The position numbers were made by a program, and so were the translations under genes. From NCBI RefSeq assembly GCF_028502605.1, contig NC_079234.1, forward strand, positions 1,116,001-1,180,000: a stretch of 64,000 nt of DNA, read 5' to 3'. Below, piece after piece: positions 46,373 to 57,287 of the stretch (position 1 is the first letter of the stretch; each line of letters opens with the position of its first letter). The notes below the pieces were generated by a model. It was given only the letters and a program-made list of their open reading frames with translations. It was not told where the DNA came from and searched no databases. This stretch comes from Trichoderma breve (taxonomy: Eukaryota; Ascomycota; Sordariomycetes; Hypocreales; Hypocreaceae).

Positions 46373-47857
46373 TCACTCGCCATCATCCTGCATCATGTCG
46401 TCTTCTCCCATGGTACTCAGAGTATTCTCCAAAACCTGCCGGCACCGCTCCCTATACTCCAACGCCAGGCGCTGGTTCGGCGACAACAGCTCGGCATCCT
46501 CTCCCACAACCTCCATGTCCGTCTCGTTGAGCCTCTCGAGCTCCTGCAAAATCTTGTGCTGGATGATGGCGACGGTCTGCTCGAGATAGTCCTGGCACTC
46601 GTCGTTGACGTGGCCGGAAAAGAAGCGCTCTTGACGCTGGCGCACGGCCTCCTCCTCGGTAGGGAAGGTGTTCGAGTTGAGGGGGATGAGCTTGATGAGC
46701 GGGATGGACGAGTGCTGCAGCAGCGTCAGGAAGATGTCCCAGACCATGTCGTGCTGGACGTGCTTGAAGGCGCCGAGAAGGCCTGGCAGCGGTGGAGGGG
46801 GGAAGACGTTGAGGGTCTGCTTGGAGGCGGCGAGGAGGGAGGACGGATGCGAGATGGGCCGTAGGGAGATGAGATATTCTTCTGGAGAAGAGCTGCCGGG
46901 TTGGGTTGGCGCGGCAGAGGGAGAAGGGGCAGTGCGCTTGCGGACGTGGATGTAGTCGTTGTGCAGAGCGTCGGTGACGGGGAGCATGAAGCCGTATCCA
47001 AGTAGCAGCTCGGCGTTGGTCTTGGGGCTGTAGTTGTTGAAGATTTGCTGCCCGGGCTTGTGCTCCCTGCCGACCTTGAGCTGGACGGCAGCCCCTGAGC
47101 CCCTGATTCCAGCTCCAGCTCCGGCTTCGTCTCCGGCTGCGAGATCCCACCTCACGTGGACCGTCATGTCGTGGTTCCCAATGTCAAACAGCGGCAGCAG
47201 CACGGAAAAGTCGTTGATGCTGACGCCCTCGGGGAGAGACTGCTGCTGCTCCTCGGACAGCACCAGCGACGGCCGAAAGGAGCGGCTCGAGAAGATGCAG
47301 TACGCCCACTGATACAGCTCGCGAGTAAGATGGTCGCAAAAATCATCCTCGGCGTCCTTTTGCGAAGCAATCAGCAAGTTTCTCGCATCGCGAAACTCAC
47401 GACCGAGGTCCTCCCGAATCTTTTCCAATCCAATCTCGACATTCGTGCCCTCGAGCAGCTCGGCCTCCTCCTCGGGCCAAAAGGGCGGCAATGCCCAGTC
47501 ATCGAAATCCTCGGGCTGGGGAAGGGCCTGGATGTAAGGATACCAGAAGGACTCTTGGCCCTTGAGGAGCTCCTTGATGAGAAACAGGCGGCCGACGACG
47601 TGGGGCCGTGTTTTTGAGAGAAAGTCGCTGGGGAAGGCGGGCGTGGGTTGGAGAGCGTTGAGGTAGGAGAGGGAGAGGCTGGTGGGGAGGCTGACGATGG
47701 GCTCGTAGGGGGGGATTGAGGAGGTTGAGGAGGGATTGACGCGAAAGGAGAGGCCGGTGTCGGGGTCGTCGTAGATTTGGGCGGATGGGTGGAGGAGGGC
47801 GTTGTGAGAGGAGGCCCAGTTGAGGAGGAGGGAGATGCGGTCGTCGATGGAGTCCAT
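46373..47857 (-). CDS. SET-domain protein lysine methyltransferase (Rkm/SETD6-like)
   Basis: A single exon encodes 494 residues. This is the split SET domain of the Rubisco-LSMT/SETD3/Rkm class. LPLFDIGNHD (about 221-230) carries the S-adenosylmethionine-binding NH pair. GQQIFNNYSPKTNAELLLGYGF (about 269-290) is the C-SET segment with the conserved Tyr and NAELL helix. A helical Rubisco-substrate-binding-like domain follows to the C-terminus. Relatives methylate lysines of ribosomal proteins or other non-histone targets in cytosol or nucleus; the substrate here is unknown. The frame extends upstream to a TTG at 47899, but the first ATG (47857, MDSIDDR) is the natural start. The acidic C-end is GEDDMMQDDGE. 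Confidence 0.9.
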   Translation of the reverse strand: MDSIDDRISLLLNWASSHNALLHPSAQIYDDPDTGLSFRVNPSSTSSIPPYEPIVSLPTSLSLSYLNALQPTPAFPSDFLSKTRPHVVGRLFLIKELLKGQESFWYPYIQALPQPEDFDDWALPPFWPEEEAELLEGTNVEIGLEKIREDLGREFRDARNLLIASQKDAEDDFCDHLTRELYQWAYCIFSSRSFRPSLVLSEEQQQSLPEGVSINDFSVLLPLFDIGNHDMTVHVRWDLAAGDEAGAGAGIRGSGAAVQLKVGREHKPGQQIFNNYSPKTNAELLLGYGFMLPVTDALHNDYIHVRKRTAPSPSAAPTQPGSSSPEEYLISLRPISHPSSLLAASKQTLNVFPPPPLPGLLGAFKHVQHDMVWDIFLTLLQHSSIPLIKLIPLNSNTFPTEEEAVRQRQERFFSGHVNDECQDYLEQTVAIIQHKILQELERLNETDMEVVGEDAELLSPNQRLALEYRERCRQVLENTLSTMGEDDMMQDDGE

Positions 47858-50461
47858 TGTTGTGAGATAGTCTTGAGATGTAAGATGAGATGAGATCAAG
47901 TGAGATGAGATGAGTTATGACAAGGTGAGATGAGACAAGGTGAGTCCCAGGTGAAGAAGTGAGTGAGCCGAGGTAAAGGCAAGGCTCCGATATCAAAGAC
48001 GAGGCTATCTCGAGAATCCAACAACCAGACAGACAGACACTCAGCCCCGTCAAACAACCACTCTCTCACCACAACAACAAAATCCAAACGGGAATAAAGA
48101 AATGAATAAAAAACACACAAGCACAGCGTATCGCCAATTGGGTGGCCGCAATCGCAAAAGCCACACGCACTGTTTAGATCAACGATAGTGTGATATGCAG
48201 CTCTCCGAAGCGTTGGAACTCGCGCAACTGAAATTTTCCCCCGCATTAGTCACAGCTTTTTTTCCGTGGTGTGCTCTGGTATTGTTAGTGCGGTACATAA
48301 TTTTTTGGCGGGGATATGCAGTTATTTGGGTGGTAATGGCTTATCAGGAGCTAATTGAGCATGTGGTTTGGAGCTTTGAGCTTTACTTTTGTTTCGTTGC
48401 AGAGCATCTATCCATGCATTGGGCTCTTTAACACAACAGGCATTTCAATTCAAAATCTCATGATATTATGCCTCTTATTGATGGAAAAAACATCATCATC
48501 GAAACCTACTCTGGAAACACACAGGTCAACACCATCCTTTGCATCATCCAAGCTCACATTACTTGTACCTTGCTTACCCTTTTACCCAATCCAACTCCAA
48601 TGAGAAAACTCCTCCATCTCCCGTGCCAACACCCGATCTCTAAATCTACAGTAGCATTTCCTTGCCCAATTCCAAATCCAGGGGCCCTTGCAAGTGGCAA
48701 CCCGTGCGTATATAATATACTCGTACTCGTACATACAAAGATGATCGAGATGCACTTCACCATCCCAAAACGGCAAATGGTGTCCCACCGCCACCAAAAC
48801 AGCAAACGGTCTCCCCTTACACAAGGCACGCCCTATTGAAACTTTTCCTCCTTCTTCCCGGATCGTGTAATAATTCCCTAATTCCCTATTTCCTTCATCT
48901 TTTACTAAGCAATGAGATACCTATATCTTTTTGGGTTCGGAATTTTGCTGCATCACGTAATGAACCAACAGGGATGTCATGTCATGTAATGAATGACTCT
49001 TATTCCGACAAAACGTGCGTACTAAGCAGGCAACTTTGCCCGCTGGTGTGTATATCCGTAGGAATACGGGTATACAAGTTGACATACAAAGAAACAGCAA
49101 CATAGACTATGGTTCCAAAAGAACTGCCTCTTCTCCACAGCGGCACAGCAGTCTGGTTCTCTAGCAACATACAGTATTTACTTAGGTAGCAGGAATAAAA
49201 AAAAAGAAAACAAAAAAAAGCATCTCCGGGGTAGTTCTACAAATACGCAAAAATATGGCACGGCACATGCGTCAACAAAAAATAAAAGACCCTGGCAAAG
49301 GATTCGCCGGCTAATGGCGATAAGCCCGCGTGGGGAGCGTGCAGAAGCTGCTTGACGCCGAAAAACGGGTGGAGCCGAGCGCCGATTGTAGGGGATTTTT
49401 TCGGTGCTATGGCCACTGGAGGCGTCGTTTAAGGCCGAGGAGATGGATATAGATGGATTGTTACGGAAAACGAGATCCATTGTAAGCTAGGCAGAGGAGA
49501 AGAGCAAGTATTGAGCAAGTAATTAAATAATGATAGATAAAATAAAATCAATTAAAACAAAAGAGTGAGAATCAAACACATGGGGGCAAGTAAGAGAACA
49601 AGAGACCGAGAGAAGACCAAGAGTGGTATCTATGAAGCAAAACCAATAGAAAATCTCAGATCTCAGCCCTGCCGCGCAAAAAGAGATCCAAACAAACCAG
49701 AATCAAGTAATACTGTAACCCCCTCCCTCTTCATATATACCAAAACCCCCCTTCGCAAAAAGGAGCTTCTCGTCAGTTAGTTCCCTCCCCCCTGACTCCC
49801 ATCATCATCAATAGCAACAGGGCAACTATTTGCTATCCCTCTTACACCACCCACTACCCCTTCAAGTCTAGCCCTCTCGCAACAACTTACCCACCGCCCC
49901 AACGTGGATGCGCCCGCTCCAGCTCCTGATTGGACACATAGCACCAATCTCACCCAAGTGCTACGGCGGCGGGGCTCGGTATCGTCGTGCCGCGATGGCA
50001 GATATGCTTAAACAAAGCCGGTGCTGATGCAATTTTTTTTTCTCTTCTCTCTCTCTGTATCTCGCATTGCTAGAATTTGGAATGGGCTGAACGGCTATAG
50101 TGGTTGGCTTGGCTGGGGGGAGCTGACAAATTGGCGACGGGCTTAGAAACCAAAGGCCGGGCCCATACATGTAGCTTTCTGTTGCTCTTGCATGGTCATG
50201 TTGGCTTATCGTTTTATAAAGGAGAACGTTGCTGCTGATGGGGTTTGGTGGTTTGGTTTCCATTGCTGTATCGACGCTTTGGTTGGGAGCAAGTCTGCTT
50301 CGACTTGGATCTTGTATAGATATCTATATATAATCAACTATAGATAGATATATACAAATCTCTTCTCTCCTGACTCGATTCTAGTCAAACACTACCTTAT
50401 ATATCAACAGCATCACCATCAACAGCATCAATATCGACAACTCTTACACACCACCGCCACA
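47858..50461. other. Divergent intergenic region, no gene seen
   Basis: About 2.6 kb between the SET gene (minus) and MFS gene (plus) starts. It contains the two promoters and a CT/TATA-rich leader just before 50462 (repeated TATAGATA units near 50.32-50.35 kb). Frames of up to 123 codons show no features. Confidence 0.55.
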
Positions 50462-52147
50462 ATGACGGTCCAAACAGCCTTCCCCCCTTCCGACACCGAA
50501 ACCCCCTCCATCGAAAAAGAAACCCTCCCCCTCTCCTCCGACGAAGAAGCTCCCCCCTCGACACCCAGCTCCCCTCCCAACGAACAAGAGGGCCGCCAGG
50601 TCTCCGGCTTCCGCTGGATCCTCGTCTGCGTCGCCCTCTACGTCACCACCTTCGTCTACGGCCTCGACACCACCATCGCCGCCGACGTCCAGGGCTCCGT
50701 CGTCGAGGCTTTCGGGCACGTCGAGCAGCTCGCCTGGATCGGCGCCGGTTTCCCCCTCGGCTCCGTCTCCTGCATCCTGCTCTATGGCGTGCTCTATGGC
50801 AACTTCAACATGAAGTGGGTGTACGCCGCCGCCGTGATCCTCTTCAGCGTCGGTTCGGCGGTTTGTGGTGCGGCACCAACCATGACGGCCCTCATCGTCG
50901 GAAGAGTTATTGCTGGTTCTGGAGGTTGTGGCGTCTTCATGGGTTGTCTCAACTACTTCACTGCCCTGACGACGCCCAGGGAGCGAGCCACGTACATCTC
51001 CGGTACGGGTTTCTGCTGGGGTATCGGCGCAGTCCTGGGTCCCGTCATTGGCGGCGCTTTCGTCGAGTCGAGCGCAACCTGGCGATGGGCCTTTTACATC
51101 AACCTCATCATCGGCGGAGTCTTTGCGCCCATCTACGTCTTCGGCCTGCCAGACATCCACCCCGTCGTCGGTTTGTCTGTTCGGGATCGTGTGATGAAGA
51201 TTGACTTCCTCGGACTGCTTCTAGGGGCCGGCACATGGGTCACCTTCTGCATGGCCTTCACCATGGCCGGCGGCCAGTGGCCCTGGAACGACGGCCGCAC
51301 CATCGGCATGATTGTCGCTTTCGGCGTCATCATCATCCTGTACGCCATCCAGCAGACGTATTCCATCTTCACGACGCCCGAGGACCGCTCGTTCCCCATC
51401 CACCTGCTGCGATCGCGCTCCCAGGTCCTGCTCTTCATCGCCACCGCCTCCAACATCTCCGCGCTCTTCGTCGTCGTCTACTTCATCCCCATCTACTTCC
51501 AGTTCGTCCACGGCGACTCGGCCATCTCCGCCGCCGTCCGTCTGCTGCCCTTTGTCGTCCTGACGGTCAGCTTCAACATGGCTGCCGGCCACCTCCTCTC
51601 CAGAATCCGATACTACATGCCCATCTTCCTCGTCGCCGGCTTCTTCATCACCCTCGGCAGCGCCCTCCTCACAGCCTACCTCGACCCCACGACCCCGACC
51701 AGCTACATCTACGGCTTCACAGTCCTCACAGCCGTGGGAGCTGGCCTGACCCTCCAGATCGGATATGCCGTGGCCTCCCTCAAAGTCGAGCCCGCACAAC
51801 AGGGTGGCGCTCTCGCCATGCAAAACGTCTCTCAGATCGGCGGCACCGTCCTTTGCCTCGTCATTGCCGGCCAAATCTTCCAGTCCGAGGCCACCAAGAA
51901 CCTGACCGCGGTCCTGGCAAACACAAACTTCACCGCCTCCGACATCCAAAACGCCATTGCCGGAGCCCAGAGCACTATCTTTGAGGAGATTACAGGACAG
52001 CTCCGGGATCAGGCCATTCTGGCTATCACAAAGGCCATGCAAAAGGCGTTCATCTTGGTCTGTGTGGGAGGCGGCGTCCACATGCTCAGTGCCCTTGGCA
52101 TGAAGCGAGAGAAGCTGTTTGGTGAGATTGTTACCGGCGGCGCTTAA
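50462..52147 (+). CDS. MFS multidrug/efflux transporter, 14-TM DHA type
   Basis: A single exon encodes 561 residues. A polar N-tail of about 48 residues leads into a 14-TM major facilitator. DHA2-like features are TM1 LYVTTFVYGLDTTIAADVQG with the charged Asp, VGRVIAGSGGCGVFMG in TM4, and antiporter motif C GTGFCWGIGAVLGPVIGGAF in TM5. A long extracellular loop near the C-end (NLTAVLANTNFTASDI) has possible N-glycosylation sites, typical of fungal toxin/azole exporters. It would export small molecules by H+ antiport at the plasma membrane; the substrate is unknown. A Zn2Cys6 regulator gene lies convergently 348 bp downstream and may control it, which is an inference from position only. Confidence 0.92.
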   Translation: MTVQTAFPPSDTETPSIEKETLPLSSDEEAPPSTPSSPPNEQEGRQVSGFRWILVCVALYVTTFVYGLDTTIAADVQGSVVEAFGHVEQLAWIGAGFPLGSVSCILLYGVLYGNFNMKWVYAAAVILFSVGSAVCGAAPTMTALIVGRVIAGSGGCGVFMGCLNYFTALTTPRERATYISGTGFCWGIGAVLGPVIGGAFVESSATWRWAFYINLIIGGVFAPIYVFGLPDIHPVVGLSVRDRVMKIDFLGLLLGAGTWVTFCMAFTMAGGQWPWNDGRTIGMIVAFGVIIILYAIQQTYSIFTTPEDRSFPIHLLRSRSQVLLFIATASNISALFVVVYFIPIYFQFVHGDSAISAAVRLLPFVVLTVSFNMAAGHLLSRIRYYMPIFLVAGFFITLGSALLTAYLDPTTPTSYIYGFTVLTAVGAGLTLQIGYAVASLKVEPAQQGGALAMQNVSQIGGTVLCLVIAGQIFQSEATKNLTAVLANTNFTASDIQNAIAGAQSTIFEEITGQLRDQAILAITKAMQKAFILVCVGGGVHMLSALGMKREKLFGEIVTGGA

Positions 52148-52495
52148 AAGTTCGAGAGAGCAATGATAAAAATTCTGGCTGTTATGAGGATCGTGTAAAT
52201 GATATCTATTTTTTAGCATGACGTTTTCTGGTTTTTCTTTTCTTTTTTTTCCTTTTTTTCATTGTTGTATTGCCCTCTTGGGTTGCCTTCAAACTCCCCT
52301 CCTGCCTCCCTTTTACATGATTCCCTATTTATGATTTGACATAGACGGCACGAGATAGATTGAGGAACTAGAATGGGAAAAAATGGGAAACGTCCCTATA
52401 ATCTCTTTGTAATTAGATTGAAGCATAGCATACCTTATAAAAGCTCCTTAAAAAGATAAAACACCAGATACTCTAGATTGTTGCAATCCGGGTTT
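52148..52495. other. Convergent 3' intergenic
   Basis: A 348-bp T-rich spacer between the convergent MFS and Zn2Cys6 stop codons. Only 3' UTR and terminator sequence is expected. Confidence 0.6.
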
Positions 52496-54369
52496 TTATG
52501 TAAAGCACGGCGGCACCCGGTGCCTGCTGATAATCATGCCGTAGAGCGTAAAGGGATCTATTGACGACTCGCGCAGATCCTGCTGCGTCCAGGCATCGGG
52601 TATCATCTTGTTGACCAGCCTCATGGGCCCCAGCGGTCGACGCTCCAGCGACTTCTCCAGCACCCTCAGCATGCGCATGCGGTGCTCCTCGGAACGGGCC
52701 TCGAGCGCAATGACAAACAGGGGCCAGGGTCGCTCGCAGTATACCAGCTGGTCGAGCAGCTCGTACGCCTGGTCGACCACGGGAAGAACGCTCTTAGAGT
52801 TATCGGGCTCACCCTTGGCCATGCGCAGGAGATAGATGATGGCGGCAAGGCGGTACAGCTCGGCAACGATGGCCTCCTGCCTCATCTCGGGCCCATCTAG
52901 CGGCGCTACTGTGGACTGCCGCTGCTGCAGATATTTTAAGCGGATCTCCAGTGATCGGACCAGCTTGAGGTGTGCCTCGGATTGGTAATCAGGGTCACCG
53001 GGCTCGTAAACTGCATCTATGGCTTGGCAAAGCAGGTCAAGCAGTTCCAAGGAGCAGCCAAGGATGGGAACAATCTAACAGCAGATCAGTTAATATGAGT
53101 TTCACTCTCACTCTCAGTCGCCCTGTCCTGACTGTTTTGGAGAAGGTAAAAAGAGGGGGAGAAAAAAACTTACCGTCTGTCTCTCTGGCGAAAATACGGC
53201 CTTGGAGAGAACCTTTCTCTGCGACGCCAACATGATCTGGTCCTTGTTCTTTTCGATCCAATGCCGAATACTAAACTTGTACATGACGTCGTGATAAAAG
53301 ACCCAGTCAATGATGAGTGCCTCGTCCCCAAAATACGTGTCGTCGGTTTTGGTGACATAGTTGGCAATTCGTTTTGTGCCGCAGAAGAAGATGGACCAGC
53401 TGAGATCCGAAGTGTCAAAGTTGAGCGTCTGCTACCCGTTAGCAACTCTGCCTGAAGTCGTAAATTCAAGGGGGGAAACTCCTTATGTAGCCGTTACAAA
53501 CCTCGTAAATGTTTAGAAGCATACTCGCCGCCATCAATTGCATACACTCCGAGGGAACCGCCGTCTCAATGGCGGACTGGAGCGCTCGGATCGCTCTCGT
53601 CTGATGCATAACGGCCGTCTTGTCCATGGCTAGATGTTGATATGACAGCGCACTGATGGCATACCTTGACGCCAGCGACGGCAAGCTGTCGTCTTGAAAT
53701 GACATTCTGACGAGCAACCCGTAGAGTTCATCGCAACTCTGACTGGATGAGACCAGCCGGGCAACTGGGCTGAAGGCTGCAGCACATCTCTTGTCAGCAC
53801 AGCAACACAACGACATTCCAATTGAGCAGCCTTACAATGTGAAGCAAGGAAAGGATCCAGCCTTGCCATGTTAAAGTTGGGCTGCCGCGTCAACCAAACC
53901 TCGCCAAAGGAGGTTTCGTCATAGCGGGCCAGGGCTGATAAGTGAAAGAAGATTAAGTCAGTCGGTCAGCCACCAGAGCAAAGACACACTCGAGACATAA
54001 AATCGAGCTTGAAAACTCATTCACATACTGTCATCCTGAGACCCCTTGACGTCGTCGCTCGTGGCATTGATAAAGATGGGGTCCTTTGTCCGGATAGGGA
54101 TGATGAAATGCTCTTTTTGCAACGACGCTGACCGTCTCTGGTCGCCCTTGCGCGGCCACGACAGCTTCAGGCCATATCCAAGACACTGGCGGCCCTTTTT
54201 GACGCAGTTCCGGCAGTGCGGCAGCGTCTTGTCGCAGGCAATCTTTTGCTCTGCAGTTGGCAGTTAGCCATGGATCAGTTGATATAGTGAGTATAGCAGT
54301 GAGTGCTTATGAGAGTGGCGGGCTCTCCCTACGGCGACAGTTCCAGCAGCGCTTCTGCGTCTGGCTCAT
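52496..54369 (-). CDS. Zn2Cys6 transcription factor
   Basis: Six exons (54369..54333, 54250..54029, 53934..53836, 53776..53502, 53428..53174, 53074..52496) encode 488 residues. The zinc cluster sits at the very N-terminus: Cys8, 11, 18, 25, 28 and 35, spacing C-x2-C-x6-C-x6-C-x2-C-x6-C, with basic loop CRQQKIACDK. Intron 1 (GTAGGG donor) splits codon 13 inside the cluster; splicing is required to make it. The rest (about 100-488) is helical and resembles the fungal-specific transcription-factor middle region (YAISALSYQHLA, MQLMAASMLLNIYE). It should bind DNA as a dimer at CGG half-sites in the nucleus. Its target is unknown; the convergent MFS exporter is the obvious candidate. Confidence 0.9.
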
Positions 54370-54561
54370 GGCAACGACAGGACGGGCGAGGGCGATTGTG
54401 ATCCGGGCAATTATACGAGACTTTGCAATGTTCCTGAATGTCCGGCTTGATGAATGGGCTTGAGTTGTCACGACACTCAACTGACAAAGTCGAGGATTAA
54501 TGGTTCGGGAGAGTTCAGGCCGGGCGATAGGGAGAGTGGCTACTAAGTTGAGCATGCATGG

Positions 54562-54615
54562 TACATGTATGGACTGTACAAGCAGCATGCTGTAGTGCAG
54601 TGCTCCATACATGTA
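54562..54615. repeat. Small inverted repeat upstream of the Zn2Cys6 gene
   Basis: TACATGTATGGA (54562-54573) and its exact reverse complement TCCATACATGTA (54604-54615) flank 30 bases. They lie about 200-250 bp upstream of the zinc-cluster gene start. ATGTA and GTACA direct repeats extend beyond 54615. It may be a binding-site pair or a cruciform; there is no further evidence. Confidence 0.6.
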
Positions 54616-55057
54616 TGTACAGTACAGTACAGTGCATTTGCATACAAGTACAGGCTGCCCGACTCTTATGTCAGCCGCCTAGACCTTGCTGGACTCGGGG
54701 CTAAAAATTGGCAGCATCCGCCTATTTGCTGCATCGTACTTCTCGTATCGACAGTTTCTTGGCCCGTCTGCAGCCCTGTTTGGGATCGGCTCCAAATGAT
54801 CGGAGTTTGGGTAATATAACTCATAGTATATAGGTACTAGGGGGAGTATATAACCTTAGTAGGATAGGTATTGTAAATGGTTAAGAAACAGAGGCATTGG
54901 TAACCACCTTGTATAATAATTATAATACAGACGACCATGTATGTATAATCTGGCCAATAGCGCTTATATCACCAGACATCAGACCAGCCTCAATCCTTTC
55001 CCCCGTCTCTCTCCCTCTCTCCCTTCTCTTCAGTGTCCTTCTGTTCAGTGCCCTCTC

Positions 55058-57287
55058 TCAGTGAAACTCGGCTTCCACCCGCCCATACCGCACCCCGTCA
55101 ACCTTGAGCTCAAAGCCCAACCCCGCACTGTCCACAATCATCTCCAGCGTAAAGTCCAGGTTGTCGAATTCCACCCCCCTGGTCGTCGTCAACCGCGTAA
55201 ACAGGCTCCTCGGCACGGCATTCAGATCCGTCGTCAGCGTGCACACGTTGATCAGGTCGCGCGTGTGCGCCGCCGGCGGCTCGTCCGCATCGCACGCAAT
55301 CAGGTCGTCCGTCACGATGAGCGACTGGCCCGGCCGGAAGTTGCGGGTGTAGTGGAAGGCAATGGGCGATAGAGGAGAAAGCGCCTCGCCCTGTTTGGCA
55401 GTCAGTCATGGAATCGAACAAAGATATAAAAGAGACAATAAGAGAGAGAGACGCAGAGAGAAAGGAAACCCTTACCTTGGCAATGTGCCACTGCATCCGA
55501 TCAGACACCATCCACCGCTCCCATAGCGGCGACCAGTACCGTTCACTAACAGAGTGCTTCTCCTCGTCATACACCGTCGCAAACGACGTCCCGTAGTGCA
55601 TCCTCGATTTTCTCGAAATCACCATGTTGCCCTCCAGTCCCCGAAGCACCGCGCCGCGCACCACCGCTGTCCACGCATAGACCGGCTGCATCACCTCGAT
55701 CGATCCGCCGTCTTGCGACACGCTCGCGTTCGCATGCGTCGGTCTCTCACTATACGGAGGCGGCGCCGCGCTCGAAAAGTGCGACTTGAGACGCCGGTAT
55801 AGATAGTCGCTCTGGCCGAATCCTCCGACCAGCACGATGCCTGAGACGATGCCGCCCTTGGCACGGAGTCCTTCGACCTGGCCTTGGACCAAATCGCAGA
55901 CTTCCTTGACGACGGGCTCAAAGATGTCCTTGATCTGCTCTGCGCTCATGACCATGAATCCCGAGTCCAGCCCTGCCTCCTCGTCATCTGGGAGACCGGG
56001 AAAACTAACAAAAGTCAGCAAAGAGAACGGTCCAACCGCTGGGTATAAGTAACAGGCAAGCAACATACGGAACATTAATCTCCTGATGCTCGTCCTCGTT
56101 GAAATTGCGCTTGACAAACTCTTCAAAGTACCGCAAGCCCATCTGCCATGTCTTGCCCTTTTTCGACTTCATCTCGTCGAAGCGGGCCTGGCCCAACCTC
56201 GTCCGAACATGCTCCTCGAACCTGTAGTTTAAAAAGGCACTTCCACACAGCCCACCTGTTCCCACGGCAGACTCTTCGACTCTCAGGGGTTTTAGAGATA
56301 TGATTTTATAGGCAATTAGGCTAGATTTCTGTCAGCTCTGTCTCACATGTCAAGGCAGTAGATGTAAAACTCACTCCACTGTGCCGCCTCCTGCGTCGCA
56401 CACGATAAAGTTGTCCCCAATGTTCAAGTGATTGGGCTGAATCGCCTTGAGCGTGTATACAGCCGCCGCTTCAGGCTCGCTAATCATCTGAATCTCGGAA
56501 CGGCTGCCCATGCCCGCCCGCTCAGCCGCCTGCAGCGTCGTATTCTTTGCTGTGTCGCTCCAAACCGCCGGGCACGTCAGGACGAACTCGACCTTTGTCG
56601 AGGCCATGAAGGATTCTCCGTAGCGCCGTGTCAGAGTGTCCATGGTGTGCTTGTAGATCTGGGTGAGGTAATCGCTGACGGCATCGACGACGTTCTTGTT
56701 AAACTTCTTAAGCTGTGCTGCCGTGTCGAGAGGACTAACGTAAAAGGGCAGCTTTTGGGCGCGATCAAGAAACAGCTTGATACACCGGAGCCTTGACTCG
56801 TCTGGCTTGAACTGGAAACCCCATTTTACCGTGGGCTCAGCGCCGGGCGAGGCGTCGGGAGGGAAGCTGTATGTAATCTCGGTAGGCACCTTGTCTGAGG
56901 TGATGCCGTTGCCGCCTGGCCACGTCTTGATGATTTCGACGTCGTCAGGCGTTGATGTATATACTGCGGCGACGCTGAAATGACATTAGCTGAAGATCTG
57001 TGAAGAATCTTGTCTCATCTCATCTCGTCTCATCTCATCCCAACTCATCCTCATCCTCATCTCATGTCATCTCTCACCAAGTCACTCACTCACCCTGAAA
57101 ACGTCGTGCCAAAATCCACTCCCACAATCAACCGGTCAGTCATCGGCGGCTGCTCCCTCACCGGCTCCCTCACTGGCCCATTGATAGCCTCCGTGGAGCT
57201 CGGCGGCGTGTAGCTCGTAAAGTAACTCCTGCTCTCCTGGTTGCGCCGACTGGCGCTCGTGCGCACCGGCAGCGCAAGGTTCTGCAT
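55058..57287 (-). CDS. Hsp70-like actin-fold ATPase, non-canonical
   Basis: Five exons (57287..57094, 56974..56375, 56320..56069, 56004..55476, 55390..55058) encode 635 residues. The actin/Hsp70 nucleotide-binding fold is clear: phosphate-1 loop VGVDFGTTFSG at about 55-65, phosphate-2 VCDAGGGTVD at about 256-265, and adenosine motif GIVLVGGFGQSDYL at about 404-417. An N-terminal extension of about 50 polar residues precedes it. The C-terminal 110 residues do not match the canonical Hsp70 substrate-binding sandwich and lack EEVD. This is the divergent HSPA12-like class that is amplified in fungi; clients are unknown. The ATG at 57287 was used because the upstream codon at 57299 is TTG. The protein is likely cytosolic. 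Confidence 0.9.

Noticed and set aside
51221..52219. 332-codon minus-strand frame opposite the MFS gene
   Set aside because: Antisense shadow of a GC-rich membrane-protein gene; its polar Gly/Asp/Glu composition reflects reversed hydrophobic codons.
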